NCBI RefSeq assembly: GCF_009766105.1
Contig: NZ_LMUH01000013.1
Span: 124,001 to 188,000 of the forward strand
Length of the DNA: 64,000 bases
Direction of reading: 5' to 3'
DNA from: Granulicella sp. S156
Lineage (GTDB): Bacteria > Acidobacteriota > Terriglobia > Terriglobales > Acidobacteriaceae
The translations under genes were made by a program, and so were the position numbers. How positions within the stretch are numbered: the first letter of the stretch is position 1; the number at the start of each line of letters is the position of its first letter. This document shows positions 8,299-17,000 of this stretch, one piece after another. Below the pieces are notes generated by a model that had not been told where the DNA came from, did no database searches, and saw nothing but the letters and a program-made list of their open reading frames with translations.

Positions 8299-9477
8299 AT
8301 GGAGCCGGTCACCCACATCCTTACCGGAGCCTGTCTGTCGCGCACCGGCCTCAACCGCCGAGCTGCCTATACGACGCTGGCTATGGCTATCGCCGCTGAA
8401 CTTCCCGACATCGATACGCTCTGGAGCCTGCGGGGCTCGGTCGCTGGTTTTCAGCACCACCGCGGCATTACCCACACCTTTGTAGGCATTCCCTTCGAGG
8501 CCGCGTTCGTGGTGGCAGCTATCTACGGTCTGCATCGCTGGCGAACCGCGAGGGCCCAGCGAGCCGTCCCCCTGCCGCACGACTCGCAGGACGACCACAT
8601 TCCTGCGCCGCATCCCTTGACGGCTGCACCGGTCCGTTGGGGCTTGCTCTATCTCTTTACTCTGCTCGCTCTGTTGAGCCACCTGTTGTTGGACTACACC
8701 AACAATTACGGTATCCGGCCGTTCTTCCCGTTCAATCCACACTGGTATGCAGCCTCTATCGTCTTCATCTTCGATCCCTTGATCTTTCTGCTTTTGCTGG
8801 CTGCGTTCGTGCTCCCGGCAATCTTTGGCCTGGTCGGTTCGGAGGTGGGAGCGCGACGTCAGCCGTTCCGTGGCCGAAGTCTGGCCATCGCTGCACTACT
8901 CGGTATCGTGGCCCTTTGGACTCTTCGCGCGGTCGAGCATAGCCGTGCCATACAGCTAGCGCAGGCGCAGAGTATCGCAGCTCTCTCGGCACCTCCCTCG
9001 GATTCACAGGACGCGTCTGCCCCTGACGCTGCTGCACCGAGCGAGCCTCCGCCACAAACCTATCTCACGCCACAGCGAGTCCTTGCCAGTCCCGACCCCT
9101 TAAGCCCTTTTCACTGGTCCGTTGCGACGGACTACGGCCCGTTCTACCAGCTTGCGGAGATCGATACCCGCAATGGGTCGGTTAGCGCTGCCTACCATAC
9201 GCTGCTCAAGCCCAGTCGCAGTGCCGCTGTGCTGGCGGCAGAGTCCAGCACGCTGGGCCGCGCTTTCATCGACTGGTCGCCGATGCCGCTGGTTCAGACC
9301 AGCCCACCGGAACCCGGTGCGCCGCGGGTAGTTACCTTCCGCGACCCGCGCTTTATGGGGGGATGGCTGCATGAACACTCCACAACACCGCTTACGGCGA
9401 CAGTCGAACTCGACTCAGACAACCACGTCATTCAGCAGGCCATGGATGGACCTGTGCAACAATCGCCCGATAGATAG
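8299..9477 (+). CDS. YdjM/DUF457-type membrane-bound metal-dependent hydrolase
   Basis: A 392-residue inner-membrane protein of the YdjM (LexA-regulated, DUF457) family of predicted metal-dependent hydrolases. The opening 'PVTHILTGACLSR', the 'AAELPDIDTLW' block and the 'HHRGITHTF' block (about 53-60) supply the family's conserved His/Asp ligands. Several hydrophobic helices follow (about 65-80, 112-135, 150-180, 195-215). The C-terminal 170 residues are soluble, Pro/Ala/Ser-rich at first, and face the outside or cytoplasm; they have no recognisable domain. The substrate is unknown. It is divergent from rnr and followed 15 bases later by a DUF6580 gene frame. Confidence 0.85.
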   Translation: MEPVTHILTGACLSRTGLNRRAAYTTLAMAIAAELPDIDTLWSLRGSVAGFQHHRGITHTFVGIPFEAAFVVAAIYGLHRWRTARAQRAVPLPHDSQDDHIPAPHPLTAAPVRWGLLYLFTLLALLSHLLLDYTNNYGIRPFFPFNPHWYAASIVFIFDPLIFLLLLAAFVLPAIFGLVGSEVGARRQPFRGRSLAIAALLGIVALWTLRAVEHSRAIQLAQAQSIAALSAPPSDSQDASAPDAAAPSEPPPQTYLTPQRVLASPDPLSPFHWSVATDYGPFYQLAEIDTRNGSVSAAYHTLLKPSRSAAVLAAESSTLGRAFIDWSPMPLVQTSPPEPGAPRVVTFRDPRFMGGWLHEHSTTPLTATVELDSDNHVIQQAMDGPVQQSPDR

Positions 9478-9570
9478 TTGATCTCCAGATAGTTGATCTC
9501 CGCTGTTCACCGCTGGATTACAATGATTTACAGGCTGTTTTGGGCCAACTTCTTTCTCCTAAGGTCAACC

Positions 9571-10122
9571 ATGCTTGCCATCCTCGTTCTCTTGCTCGCC
9601 GCGTTTAGTCGATTGCTTCCGCACGCGATGCACGGCGTGGGGCTGAACTTCACAGCTGTGGGTGCGGGACTGCTCTTCTTTGGTTCGCGTCGTCCTCGCT
9701 GGCAGGCTGGCATCGCCGCCGCAGTCATGGCACTGACCGATATTTACCTGACGAAGGTCGTCTACGGTCTCCCGTTTCACGTCAACGACTATCTTGTGAC
9801 GTGGGCGTGGTACGCGGCAGTCTGCCTCATCGGCTGCGGCCTGCTCCGCAAAGTGACGGCACTGCGTGTCGTTGCAGGCGTCTTCGCTTCAGCATCAAGC
9901 TTCTTCCTGTTGAGCAACTTTGTGGTGTGGATCGGTTCCGGCATGTATGCACACAGCCTCGCTGGCCTGAGCGCTTGCTATGCTGCTGGCCTGCCGTTCT
10001 ATGCCAATGATCTTGCCTCGACAGGTTTGGTTTCCGCTGCGTTGTTCGGACTTCCCGTGCTCGCCGCGCGCATGACGGAGCTGCTGCACGCATCCCATCG
10101 TCAGAATCAGCCACTGGCCTAG
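9571..10122 (+). CDS. DUF6580-type integral membrane protein
   Basis: A small polytopic membrane protein of the family annotated DUF6580 ('putative transport protein'). From ATG 9571 it has 183 residues with about five hydrophobic helices and the motif 'LNFTAVGAGLLFFGSRR', which is typical of the family; substrate unknown. The frame is open upstream to 9493 and would add 26 residues, but ATG 9571 has an AAGG about seven bases upstream and gives a natural first membrane helix. A tandem GATAGTTGATCTCC duplication lies just upstream (about 9474-9501). Confidence 0.75.
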   Translation: MLAILVLLLAAFSRLLPHAMHGVGLNFTAVGAGLLFFGSRRPRWQAGIAAAVMALTDIYLTKVVYGLPFHVNDYLVTWAWYAAVCLIGCGLLRKVTALRVVAGVFASASSFFLLSNFVVWIGSGMYAHSLAGLSACYAAGLPFYANDLASTGLVSAALFGLPVLAARMTELLHASHRQNQPLA

Positions 10123-10306
10123 GCATAGCCTGAGTTACTCTATTCTCGCGGTGACGGTCGAGTCTCCGACGGACGTTTTGAATTCTTTAGGGTGGGGACG
10201 GGGCGTATCTGCTTCGCAACATTCCGCTTTCTCTCCGCAACTTCCCCTGCGCATTGGCGTCTGATTGAAGAAAAGAGCGAGGGCATCCCTCGCCGGGAGT
10301 TTCAAC

Positions 10307-10621
10307 ATGAGCAAGGCTAAGAAGTGTTTACTCGCTACAGTCGGCGGTCTTATGCTGGCTGCGACCCTTTCCTCGGGAGCGCAGATTGTTGTACGTATCG
10401 GCCCACCTCCGCCGCGGCCGGTTGAAGTTGTGCCGCCCGTGCCCCATGAGCATCCGGGCTGGGCTTGGCACGAGGGCTATCACCGCTGGGATGGCCACGC
10501 GTATGTCTGGGTTCCCGGCAGCTACGTTGAGCCGCCCTACGAGCATGCCCACTGGGTTCCCGGCCACTGGGCCAACCGCGGTGGCGGCTATGTCTGGGTC
10601 GAAGGACACTGGCGCCACTAG
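10307..10621 (+). CDS. Secreted YXWGXW/WXXGXW-repeat protein
   Basis: A 104-residue secreted protein with a signal peptide (1-27, ending SSGAQ) and an aromatic, Gly/Pro/His-rich mature part. It has four or five repeats of the type 'WVPGSYVEPP', 'WVPGHWANRGGGYVWVEGHW'. Such WXXGXW-repeat proteins are common in acidobacteria and proteobacteria, and their role is unknown, probably envelope or matrix associated. ATG 10307 is preceded by GGGAG at seven bases; the longer frame from 10265 lacks an RBS and would bury the signal peptide. Confidence 0.82.
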   Translation: MSKAKKCLLATVGGLMLAATLSSGAQIVVRIGPPPPRPVEVVPPVPHEHPGWAWHEGYHRWDGHAYVWVPGSYVEPPYEHAHWVPGHWANRGGGYVWVEGHWRH

Positions 10622-10641
10622 TGCAGGAAACAGTTAACAGC

Positions 10642-10710
10642 AAACAGGAAACAGGAAACAGGAAACAGCAACGAGTATTTAGCCTCTATCTGTTTCCTGT
10701 TTCCTGTTTT
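10642..10710. repeat. GGAAACA heptamer repeat forming a long inverted repeat
   Basis: The left arm (10642-10668) holds tandem GGAAACA units. The right arm (10690-10710) is its complement over about 20 bp, so the intergenic RNA would fold into a long AU/GC-mixed hairpin. It separates the YXWGXW gene from kdsC and may act as terminator or RNA-stability element; function unproven. Confidence 0.75.
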
Positions 10711-10732
10711 GCTCTCCTTGTATCATCGCCAC

Positions 10733-11338
10733 ATGTCTGCTTCACTCTCCCCTGAAGATCGCGCTCGCCGTGTCAAAGTTCTGCTCTTCGATGTCGATGG
10801 TGTCCTCACCAACGGCGAAATCACGATCATTCCCAGCGCGCCGCCAAACACAGAGCTCAAAGGTACCGAGGTCAAGAGCTTCTCCGCGCATGACGGTCTT
10901 GGAATCTCTCTGGCGCGGCTTGCGGGTTTGAAGATCGGCTTCGTCACCAAGCGCAACTCGCAGGTTGTGGCTATCCGCGCGCGCGATCTCAAGATCGACC
11001 ATCTCTACCAGGGGCAGTCTCACAAGATGGAGGCTGTCGAGAAGATCCTCGTGGCTGAGGATTGCACTCTCGATGATCTGGCTTATGTGGGCGACGATAT
11101 TATCGACCTGCCTGTGATGCGTAAAGTAGGTCTCGCAATCGCAACAGCCAATGCACGTCCGCAGGTAAAGGCAGCCGCGCATTACACGACACCAACGTCT
11201 GGAGGCTTCGGCGCTGGCCGCGATGCCATCGACTTCATCCTCAACGCCCGCGGTATTCTCGATCAGACGATTGAGCAGTATCTCGATGCCGACAATCCGG
11301 AGTCACGCCGTGCCGACATTGGTGTTGGCAACATGTAG
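10733..11338 (+). CDS. kdsC: KdsC-like HAD phosphatase (3-deoxy-D-manno-octulosonate 8-phosphate phosphatase)
   Basis: A HAD-superfamily phosphatase of the KdsC type that removes phosphate from KDO-8-phosphate in the pathway to the LPS inner core. It has 201 residues from ATG 10733 (E. coli KdsC has 188). Motif I 'LLFDVDGVLTNGEI' is near residues 20-33, 'KIGFVTKRNS' is motif II, and 'YVGDDIIDLPVM' is motif IV with its Asp pair. There is no cap domain, as expected for this tetrameric class. It stands alone here without other kds genes. A related N-acylneuraminate or phosphoglycolate phosphatase role cannot be excluded. Confidence 0.85.
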   Translation: MSASLSPEDRARRVKVLLFDVDGVLTNGEITIIPSAPPNTELKGTEVKSFSAHDGLGISLARLAGLKIGFVTKRNSQVVAIRARDLKIDHLYQGQSHKMEAVEKILVAEDCTLDDLAYVGDDIIDLPVMRKVGLAIATANARPQVKAAAHYTTPTSGGFGAGRDAIDFILNARGILDQTIEQYLDADNPESRRADIGVGNM

Positions 11339-11369
11339 CTGGCGCGTCTCGCTGTTTGCTGATTGTTCG

Positions 11370-11531
11370 TTGCTGCTCTCCGACATATTCCATCCACACT
11401 ACCTCGACACCATGTTCATCGGTCTCCTGGATCGCAAGGTGAACCATGGTGCGTCCGGGGGCGGATCGATGCCAGTGAATCTCTCCGGCATCGATCCACA
11501 CTGAATCCCCGGATGCGACTTCCTGCAGGGG
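11370..11531 (-). pseudogene. Cupin-domain protein fragment
   Basis: The minus strand reads 'SGDSVWIDAGEIHWH' and then 'MVHLAIQETDEHGVEVVWMEYVGEQQ', which is the second half of a small single-domain cupin (GD..W...GE.HWH motif). No start codon with an RBS and no first cupin motif precede it; upstream the frame runs into unrelated sequence and the C-terminal tail runs antisense into kdsC. It is read as a truncated remnant. Family recognition is by eye. Confidence 0.5.
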
Positions 11532-11544
11532 TGCGCGGCGTGTG

Positions 11545-11891
11545 CTAGCCGACAATCTCAAACTCAGGCGCGCGGGACACAGCCTAGAATTTTTCGCACA
11601 TCCTTGCCCCCATCTACCCAGACAGCAGAATCAGTCGACGCCGGATATTTCGGCCGTCTTGATTCATTGCAAGAGCGGAAATTATTGATTTTATTGTCTT
11701 TGCTGGTCGAGTTTTCATTGAGAAGACTCTCGAAAGGAGAGTCTATATCTGCCTGACAGCTCATGGTTCTCCTGATTTTCTCCTTTGATACGTGGCGACT
11801 CTTATAAATGTCCAAAACTTTTGAATTAAAGTTGTGCCAAAACAAAAATAATCATATATACATATCCCTGTTACGAAAAAAGGCGGTCATT
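11545..11891. other. Intergenic stretch without recognised gene
   Basis: About 350 bases of AT-richer sequence between the cupin fragment and the small membrane protein. No convincing ORF, tRNA or repeat was seen. Its lower GC (for example around 11640-11880) contrasts with both flanks and may mark a recombined junction or a promoter region for the following two genes. Confidence 0.4.
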
Positions 11892-12140
11892 GTGCTACGA
11901 CTAGTTCGCTTCTTTGTCACGTGTGCCTTGCTGGTTGCAATTGGCCTTAGCTTTGAGCATCGGGCTTATGCGTATGTCGATCCCGGTTCCGGGCTTTTTA
12001 TAGTTCAGAGCATCGGTACCGCTCTTGCAGGGGTTCTGTACTACTTTCGGAGACGGTTGGGTGCCATCATCCGTCGATACAAGGCTACGGAAACTCCCAC
12101 GGAAGTTTCGGAAGCTGTCATGGACGAGAAACTGAGCTAG
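11892..12140 (+). CDS. Small membrane protein with VDPGSG motif
   Basis: An 82-residue protein: signal-like helix (about 1-20), 'AYVDPGSGLFIVQSIG' and a second helix running into 'YYFRRRL', then a short basic/acidic tail. Small proteins with a Y(V/L)DPG(S/T)G..Q signature followed by a membrane helix and basic residues are, to my knowledge, common next to surface-polysaccharide or sulfatase-like genes; their function is unknown. GTG 11892 is chosen because AAGG lies about eight bases upstream and it begins the signal helix; the frame extends to 11808 without a better start. It lies 194 bases before the sulfatase-superfamily gene. Confidence 0.65.
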   Translation: MLRLVRFFVTCALLVAIGLSFEHRAYAYVDPGSGLFIVQSIGTALAGVLYYFRRRLGAIIRRYKATETPTEVSEAVMDEKLS

Positions 12141-12264
12141 AAGCAAAGAGTGGTTATCTTTTCCTGGCAAATCTTGTAGCTCCCCATGTGGTGCGAGCAG
12201 GCGATAGCATTACCCTCTAACTTCGCATCTTCGGTGTCATTCAATAACATCACTCTTTCTTGAT

Positions 12265-12290
12265 GAGCCACGGTCTGTAGACCGTGGCTC
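12265..12290. repeat. Perfect 12-bp inverted repeat
   Basis: GAGCCACGGTCT-gt-AGACCGTGGCTC. No T-run follows, so it does not look like a terminator. Directly after it comes TCTGCTGTACCTATAGGGGATCTGCT, resembling the tail of repeat family A, so it may be part of a composite dispersed element. Confidence 0.65.
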
Positions 12291-12334
12291 TCTGCTGTAC
12301 CTATAGGGGATCTGCTATCAGCGAAAGAAATCTC

Positions 12335-13960
12335 ATGGACCATGGCCGCCTACACAGTGGGCCGATGAACAGGCTGATGCGAAGTGCAGGCGTCGCGCTG
12401 GGTTTGACGACGATCTACGTGATACGGATCGTAGATCCTCTTGTAGATGCCAACCATATGGCTATCTATCACTGGAGCGGTCGTCCACTCGTTCTCTTCG
12501 GCCCGATCGTTCTCAATTTTCTTGTCGTGTGGGCAGTCCTGACGCTGCTGCTGTTGTTGGTGCAAACTCCTGGAAGAACACGCGCTGCGGTATGGGGCGC
12601 GATCATACTCTTTACGCCTTCGATTGTTCTTGAGGACCTGGGTCTTCTCCCGTCTTTTACGCCGGCCCATTGGGAGCGGTTGGCTCTCATCAGCTTTGCA
12701 ATTGTCGCCTATGGTCTCCTGATGTTGCTTTGGCGTCCCGCGTTTGCAGAGCGATTCGAGCACGTGATTGGCTTTGCATCGACGGTGCTGCTGTTTGTGG
12801 CAATCAGCGGGGGGATACTCTTCTTCCAACTTGTGCGGTTCGGCTGGCAGGCAAGGTCGCTCAATGACCAGTTGCCGCTGCACCATTCGCAAATTGTGCC
12901 GACTGCCGAAACAAAGCCGCGAATTATCTGGATTGTGCTGGATGAGCTTTCGTATCAGCAGGTATATGTGAACCGCTTCCAGGGCCTTCAGCTTCCCACC
13001 TTCGATGCGCTCGCGAATGAGGCAACGTTGTTCACCCATCCCATACCCGCCAGCATACCGATCGATACGAATATAAGGACTGAGAAAATATTGCCTTCGC
13101 TGCTGACCGGTAAACCTGTGGACGCTCTGCACTCGACGCCGGCAGGACAACTGTCTATGCACATTCCGGATGCAGACGCATGGCAGCCATTCGATCAACA
13201 CGATACCGTCTTCCAGGATGCTCTGGGCGCCGGTTACAGTACTGCTCTCGTGGGTTGGTATAACCCGTACTGCCGCCTCATGCCTGCGGTTCTTGACCAT
13301 TGCTTCTGGACATTTTGGGATAATCCACAGAATGGTATGCTTCCGGGCGGAACACTGGCATCCAACCTGCCGCAGCCGATTCTCTCGGTCGTGATGTCGC
13401 ACGGCCTTCCCCGGGCCTTGAAGCAGTTTCTGCCAAAAGACTCCGTCGACACGAACCCTCATATTGCGGACTATAGGAATATTTCGGATGCCGCGGATAA
13501 GGTGCTTCTTGATCGTTCCGCGGGTTTTGTTTTTCTGCATCTTCCGATTCCTCATCCCAGTGGAATCTACAACAGGAAGACTGGCCAACTGACTACGGAT
13601 TCATCCACCTACATTGATAATCTGGCGCTTGCGGACAAGTATCTTGCTCATGTTCGATCAACCCTTGAGCAAAGCGGGCAGTGGGACTCTTCTACCGTGG
13701 TGATTATGGGAGATCACAGTTGGCGCATCATGGATTGGAATGGCACCTCTGACTGGACAGCTGAGGAACAGAGCGCAAGTTTGGGCGGGCAGTTCGACAA
13801 TCGCCCACTCTACATCGTGAAGCTCGCGGGCCAACATATGGGTACTCGCATAGACACACCCTTCCACGCATTGGGTACCCGCAAGCTGTTGGACGCCCTA
13901 CTCACACAAAACATACGGTCTACAGAAGATCTATCTACCTGGGCACAGCGGGCGCACTAA
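12335..13960 (+). CDS. Sulfatase-superfamily membrane protein
   Basis: A 541-residue protein with about five N-terminal membrane helices (about 10-180) and a periplasmic alkaline-phosphatase/sulfatase-type domain (about 200-520). Visible are the metal-site start 'IIWIVLDELSYQQVY', a 'SIPIDTNIRTEKILPSLLTGK' region at the place of the nucleophile, and 'TVVIMGDHSWR' with the late metal ligands. The topology resembles LtaS- or EptA-like phosphotransferases, but the classic Cys/Ser-x-Pro-x-Arg signature is not seen, so it is probably not a sulfatase proper; a lipid or glycan phosphotransferase is possible. ATG 12335 is preferred; 12365 is an alternative. It follows the VDPGSG protein. Confidence 0.78.
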   Translation: MDHGRLHSGPMNRLMRSAGVALGLTTIYVIRIVDPLVDANHMAIYHWSGRPLVLFGPIVLNFLVVWAVLTLLLLLVQTPGRTRAAVWGAIILFTPSIVLEDLGLLPSFTPAHWERLALISFAIVAYGLLMLLWRPAFAERFEHVIGFASTVLLFVAISGGILFFQLVRFGWQARSLNDQLPLHHSQIVPTAETKPRIIWIVLDELSYQQVYVNRFQGLQLPTFDALANEATLFTHPIPASIPIDTNIRTEKILPSLLTGKPVDALHSTPAGQLSMHIPDADAWQPFDQHDTVFQDALGAGYSTALVGWYNPYCRLMPAVLDHCFWTFWDNPQNGMLPGGTLASNLPQPILSVVMSHGLPRALKQFLPKDSVDTNPHIADYRNISDAADKVLLDRSAGFVFLHLPIPHPSGIYNRKTGQLTTDSSTYIDNLALADKYLAHVRSTLEQSGQWDSSTVVIMGDHSWRIMDWNGTSDWTAEEQSASLGGQFDNRPLYIVKLAGQHMGTRIDTPFHALGTRKLLDALLTQNIRSTEDLSTWAQRAH

Positions 13961-14044
13961 GTTTCAACCGTCCGGCGAGCCTCCGTGAAGGCTGGGCAAT
14001 GAGTTTGTCGAAGCGAACAAACTGCGAAGAGATACAATATCCCC

Positions 14045-17000
14045 ATGCACACCGGGGCCCTCGCGCAACCCGAACTCGCACAGGACACCCTAGCCTGGGC
14101 GCATCCGGTCGTGCAGGAGTGGTTCCTCACGAAATTCGGCTCACCCACCGAGCCGCAGATTGCGGGTTGGCCCAGCATTCTGCGCGGCGACGCTACCCTG
14201 ATCTCAGCACCCACCGGCTCTGGTAAAACACTCGCTGCGTTTCTGGTTTGTATCGACACCTTGCTGCGCAAAGCTATCGAAGGCCGCCTCCCGCAACAGA
14301 CGGAGGTCGTGTATGTCTCGCCACTCAAGGCGCTCTCGAATGATGTGCAGAAGAACCTCGACGGGCCGCTGGCGGAGATTCAGCAACTGGCCATGCAGCG
14401 CGGCTATCTCTGCCCGGAGATCCGTACCGGCGTTCGTACGGGCGACACGCTGGCGAAAGATCGTACGGCGATGCTCAAGCATCCGCCACACATCCTGGTC
14501 ACCACGCCCGAGTCGCTCTATATTCTGCTTACTGCAGGCAAGCCTCGTCAGAACCTTACGCGCGTGCAGACGGTCATCGTCGACGAGATTCACGCCATCG
14601 CCGATGACAAGCGCGGCGCGCATCTCGCATTGTCTCTGGAGAGATTGGCCGCGCTGGTCTGCGGAGAGAATCGCTTGTCGCCCGGAGCCTTTCTAACCGG
14701 TTTGCCGAAAGCTCCGCAGCGCATCGGTCTTTCGGCGACGCAGAATCCCATCGAACTCGTCGCGAACTTTCTAGTCGGAGTGAACTCGAGCACTGATGTG
14801 AACTCGGGCTTCGCTTTGAAGGGGACGGGCTTCAGCCCGTCCGTTGACTTGCCCAAAGGGCAAGGGGCTTTAGCCCCTGAGGGAATGCGCAAACCCGCGA
14901 CGATCGTCCAGGTAGGCCAGCGCCGCACGCTCGATCTCGCTCTTGAAGTGCCGTCTGATGAACTCGGCTCCATTACCAGCACAGCGATGTGGAGCGAGAT
15001 CTTCGATAAACTCGCGGCCTTAGCCAATCAACATCGCTCGACGCTGGTCTTCGTTAACACACGTAAGCTCGTCGAGAAGATCAGCTTCGAGCTCACCCAG
15101 CGTCTCGGCGAAGAGGCTGTTGCGGCGCATCATGGAAGCCTATCCCGCGCTCTGCGTCTGGATGCAGAGCAGCGCCTTAAGAACGGTGAGATCAAGATCC
15201 TCATCGCCACCGCGTCGCTTGAACTCGGCATCGACATCGGCAGCGTCGACCTCGTCTGCCAGATTGCGACAACCCGCGCCGTTGCGGTCGCGATGCAGCG
15301 CGTTGGCCGCGCAGGTCACTGGCGAGGAGCCATACCTAAAGGCCGCTTCTTCGCGACGACCCGTGATGATTTGCTGGAGCAGGCCGCCCTGTTGCGCAAG
15401 ATGGTCGCCGGCGAACTTGATCGCCTCGAGGTTCCCGAGCTTCCCATCGATGTGCTCATGCAGCAGATCGTCGCGGCGTGTGGTGCCGAGTCGTGGGACG
15501 AGACCGCACTCTACGATGTGGTGCGCCGCGCGTGGCCATATCGCAACCTCACGCGCGAACACTACGACGAACTTCTCGGGCTGCTGCATAACGGTATCGA
15601 AAGCTCGCGCGGACGCTATGGCGCATACCTGCTGCGTGACCGCGTGCAGGGCCAACTCCATGCCCGCCGCGGCGCCCGCATGATTGCCATCTCCAACGGC
15701 GGCGCCATCCCCGATACCGCGCTCTACAGCGTGATGCTACAACCTGAGAACGTGCAGATCGCTACGCTCGATGAGCACTTCGCCGTCGACTCATCCCCGG
15801 GCGACGTTGTGCTGTTAGGCAATACGAGCTGGCGCATCCAGCGCGTCGATCCCGCAGGCAAGGTGCTGGTAGAAGATGCACACGGCGCGCCTCCGAGCAT
15901 CCCGTTCTGGGAAGGCGAAGCCCCACAGCGTACCTCCGTTCTCTGCGATGGTGTCGGCGATCTTCGAGGAGAGATAGATGCGCGCACCCGTGGCGTCACT
16001 CCGAGCACCGTACACGCTGCAAACGCAGAAGTCGCGGACTGCATCATCTGGCTCAAGCAGAACTGCTTCGTCAGCGACTCCGCCGCGTTGCAGCTCACCG
16101 CATACATCGTTGCGGGCCGCACGGCGTTGGGCGCTGTGCCGACCAAGACCACCATCGTTGCTGAGCGCTTCTTCGACGAAGGGGGTGGCCAGCAGCTCAT
16201 CCTGCACGCACCCTTCGGTGGCCGCATCAATAAGGCCTGGGGCCTCGCGTTGCGCAAGCGTTTCTGCCGAGGCTTCAACTTCGAACTGCAGGCCGCAGCT
16301 ACGGACAACGGCATCAACATCTCGCTCGCCGAGCAGCACAGCTTCCCACTCGCGGATGTCTTCCAGTTCCTCACCGAGCACACGGCCAAAGAGCTATTGG
16401 AGCAGGCGGCTATACCGTCGCCACTCTTCAAGAATCGCTGGCGCTGGGCCGCAGGCCGCTCGCTGCAACTGCTGCGTATGCAGAAAGGGAAGCGCGTCGC
16501 GCCACAGATCCAGCGCATGCGTTCTGATGATCTTCTGGCGAGCGTCTTTCCGCATGCATCAGCCTGTCCCGAGACGATGGTCGGTGACATCGAAATCCCC
16601 GATCATCCGCTTGTTCGCGAGGTGATGAAGGACACTCTTGGCGAGGCGATGGACCTCGAAGGCCTGCTTGCGATTCTGCGCGGCATCGAGTCGGGGACGA
16701 TTCAATGCATCGCCATCGACACGCCTGCTCCGTCGCAGTTCGCCCACGAACTCATCAACGCAATGCCGTACGCTTTCCTTGACGACGCAGGTATTGAAGA
16801 ACGTCGCGCGCGAGCTGTGATGATGCGCCGGGCGCTGCCTGATACCGTTGCCGACGGTGCAGGACGTTTGGATCAAGCAGCTATCGATACGGTACGCCAG
16901 CAGCTCTGGCCAGACATCCGGGACGAGCATGAACTGCACGATCTCCTGCTCTCGCTGGTCGCGCTTCCTCTTGCCTTTGTCGAAACAGCAGGGAAGCCAC

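Noticed and set aside
10642-10668. CRISPR array
   Set aside because: The repeats are 7-bp tandem units with no spacers. No CRISPR-like array was seen anywhere in the window.
12350-13588. A 412-residue minus-strand frame opposite the sulfatase-fold gene
   Set aside because: Arg/Gln/His-rich shadow frame; the plus strand has membrane helices and metal-site motifs.
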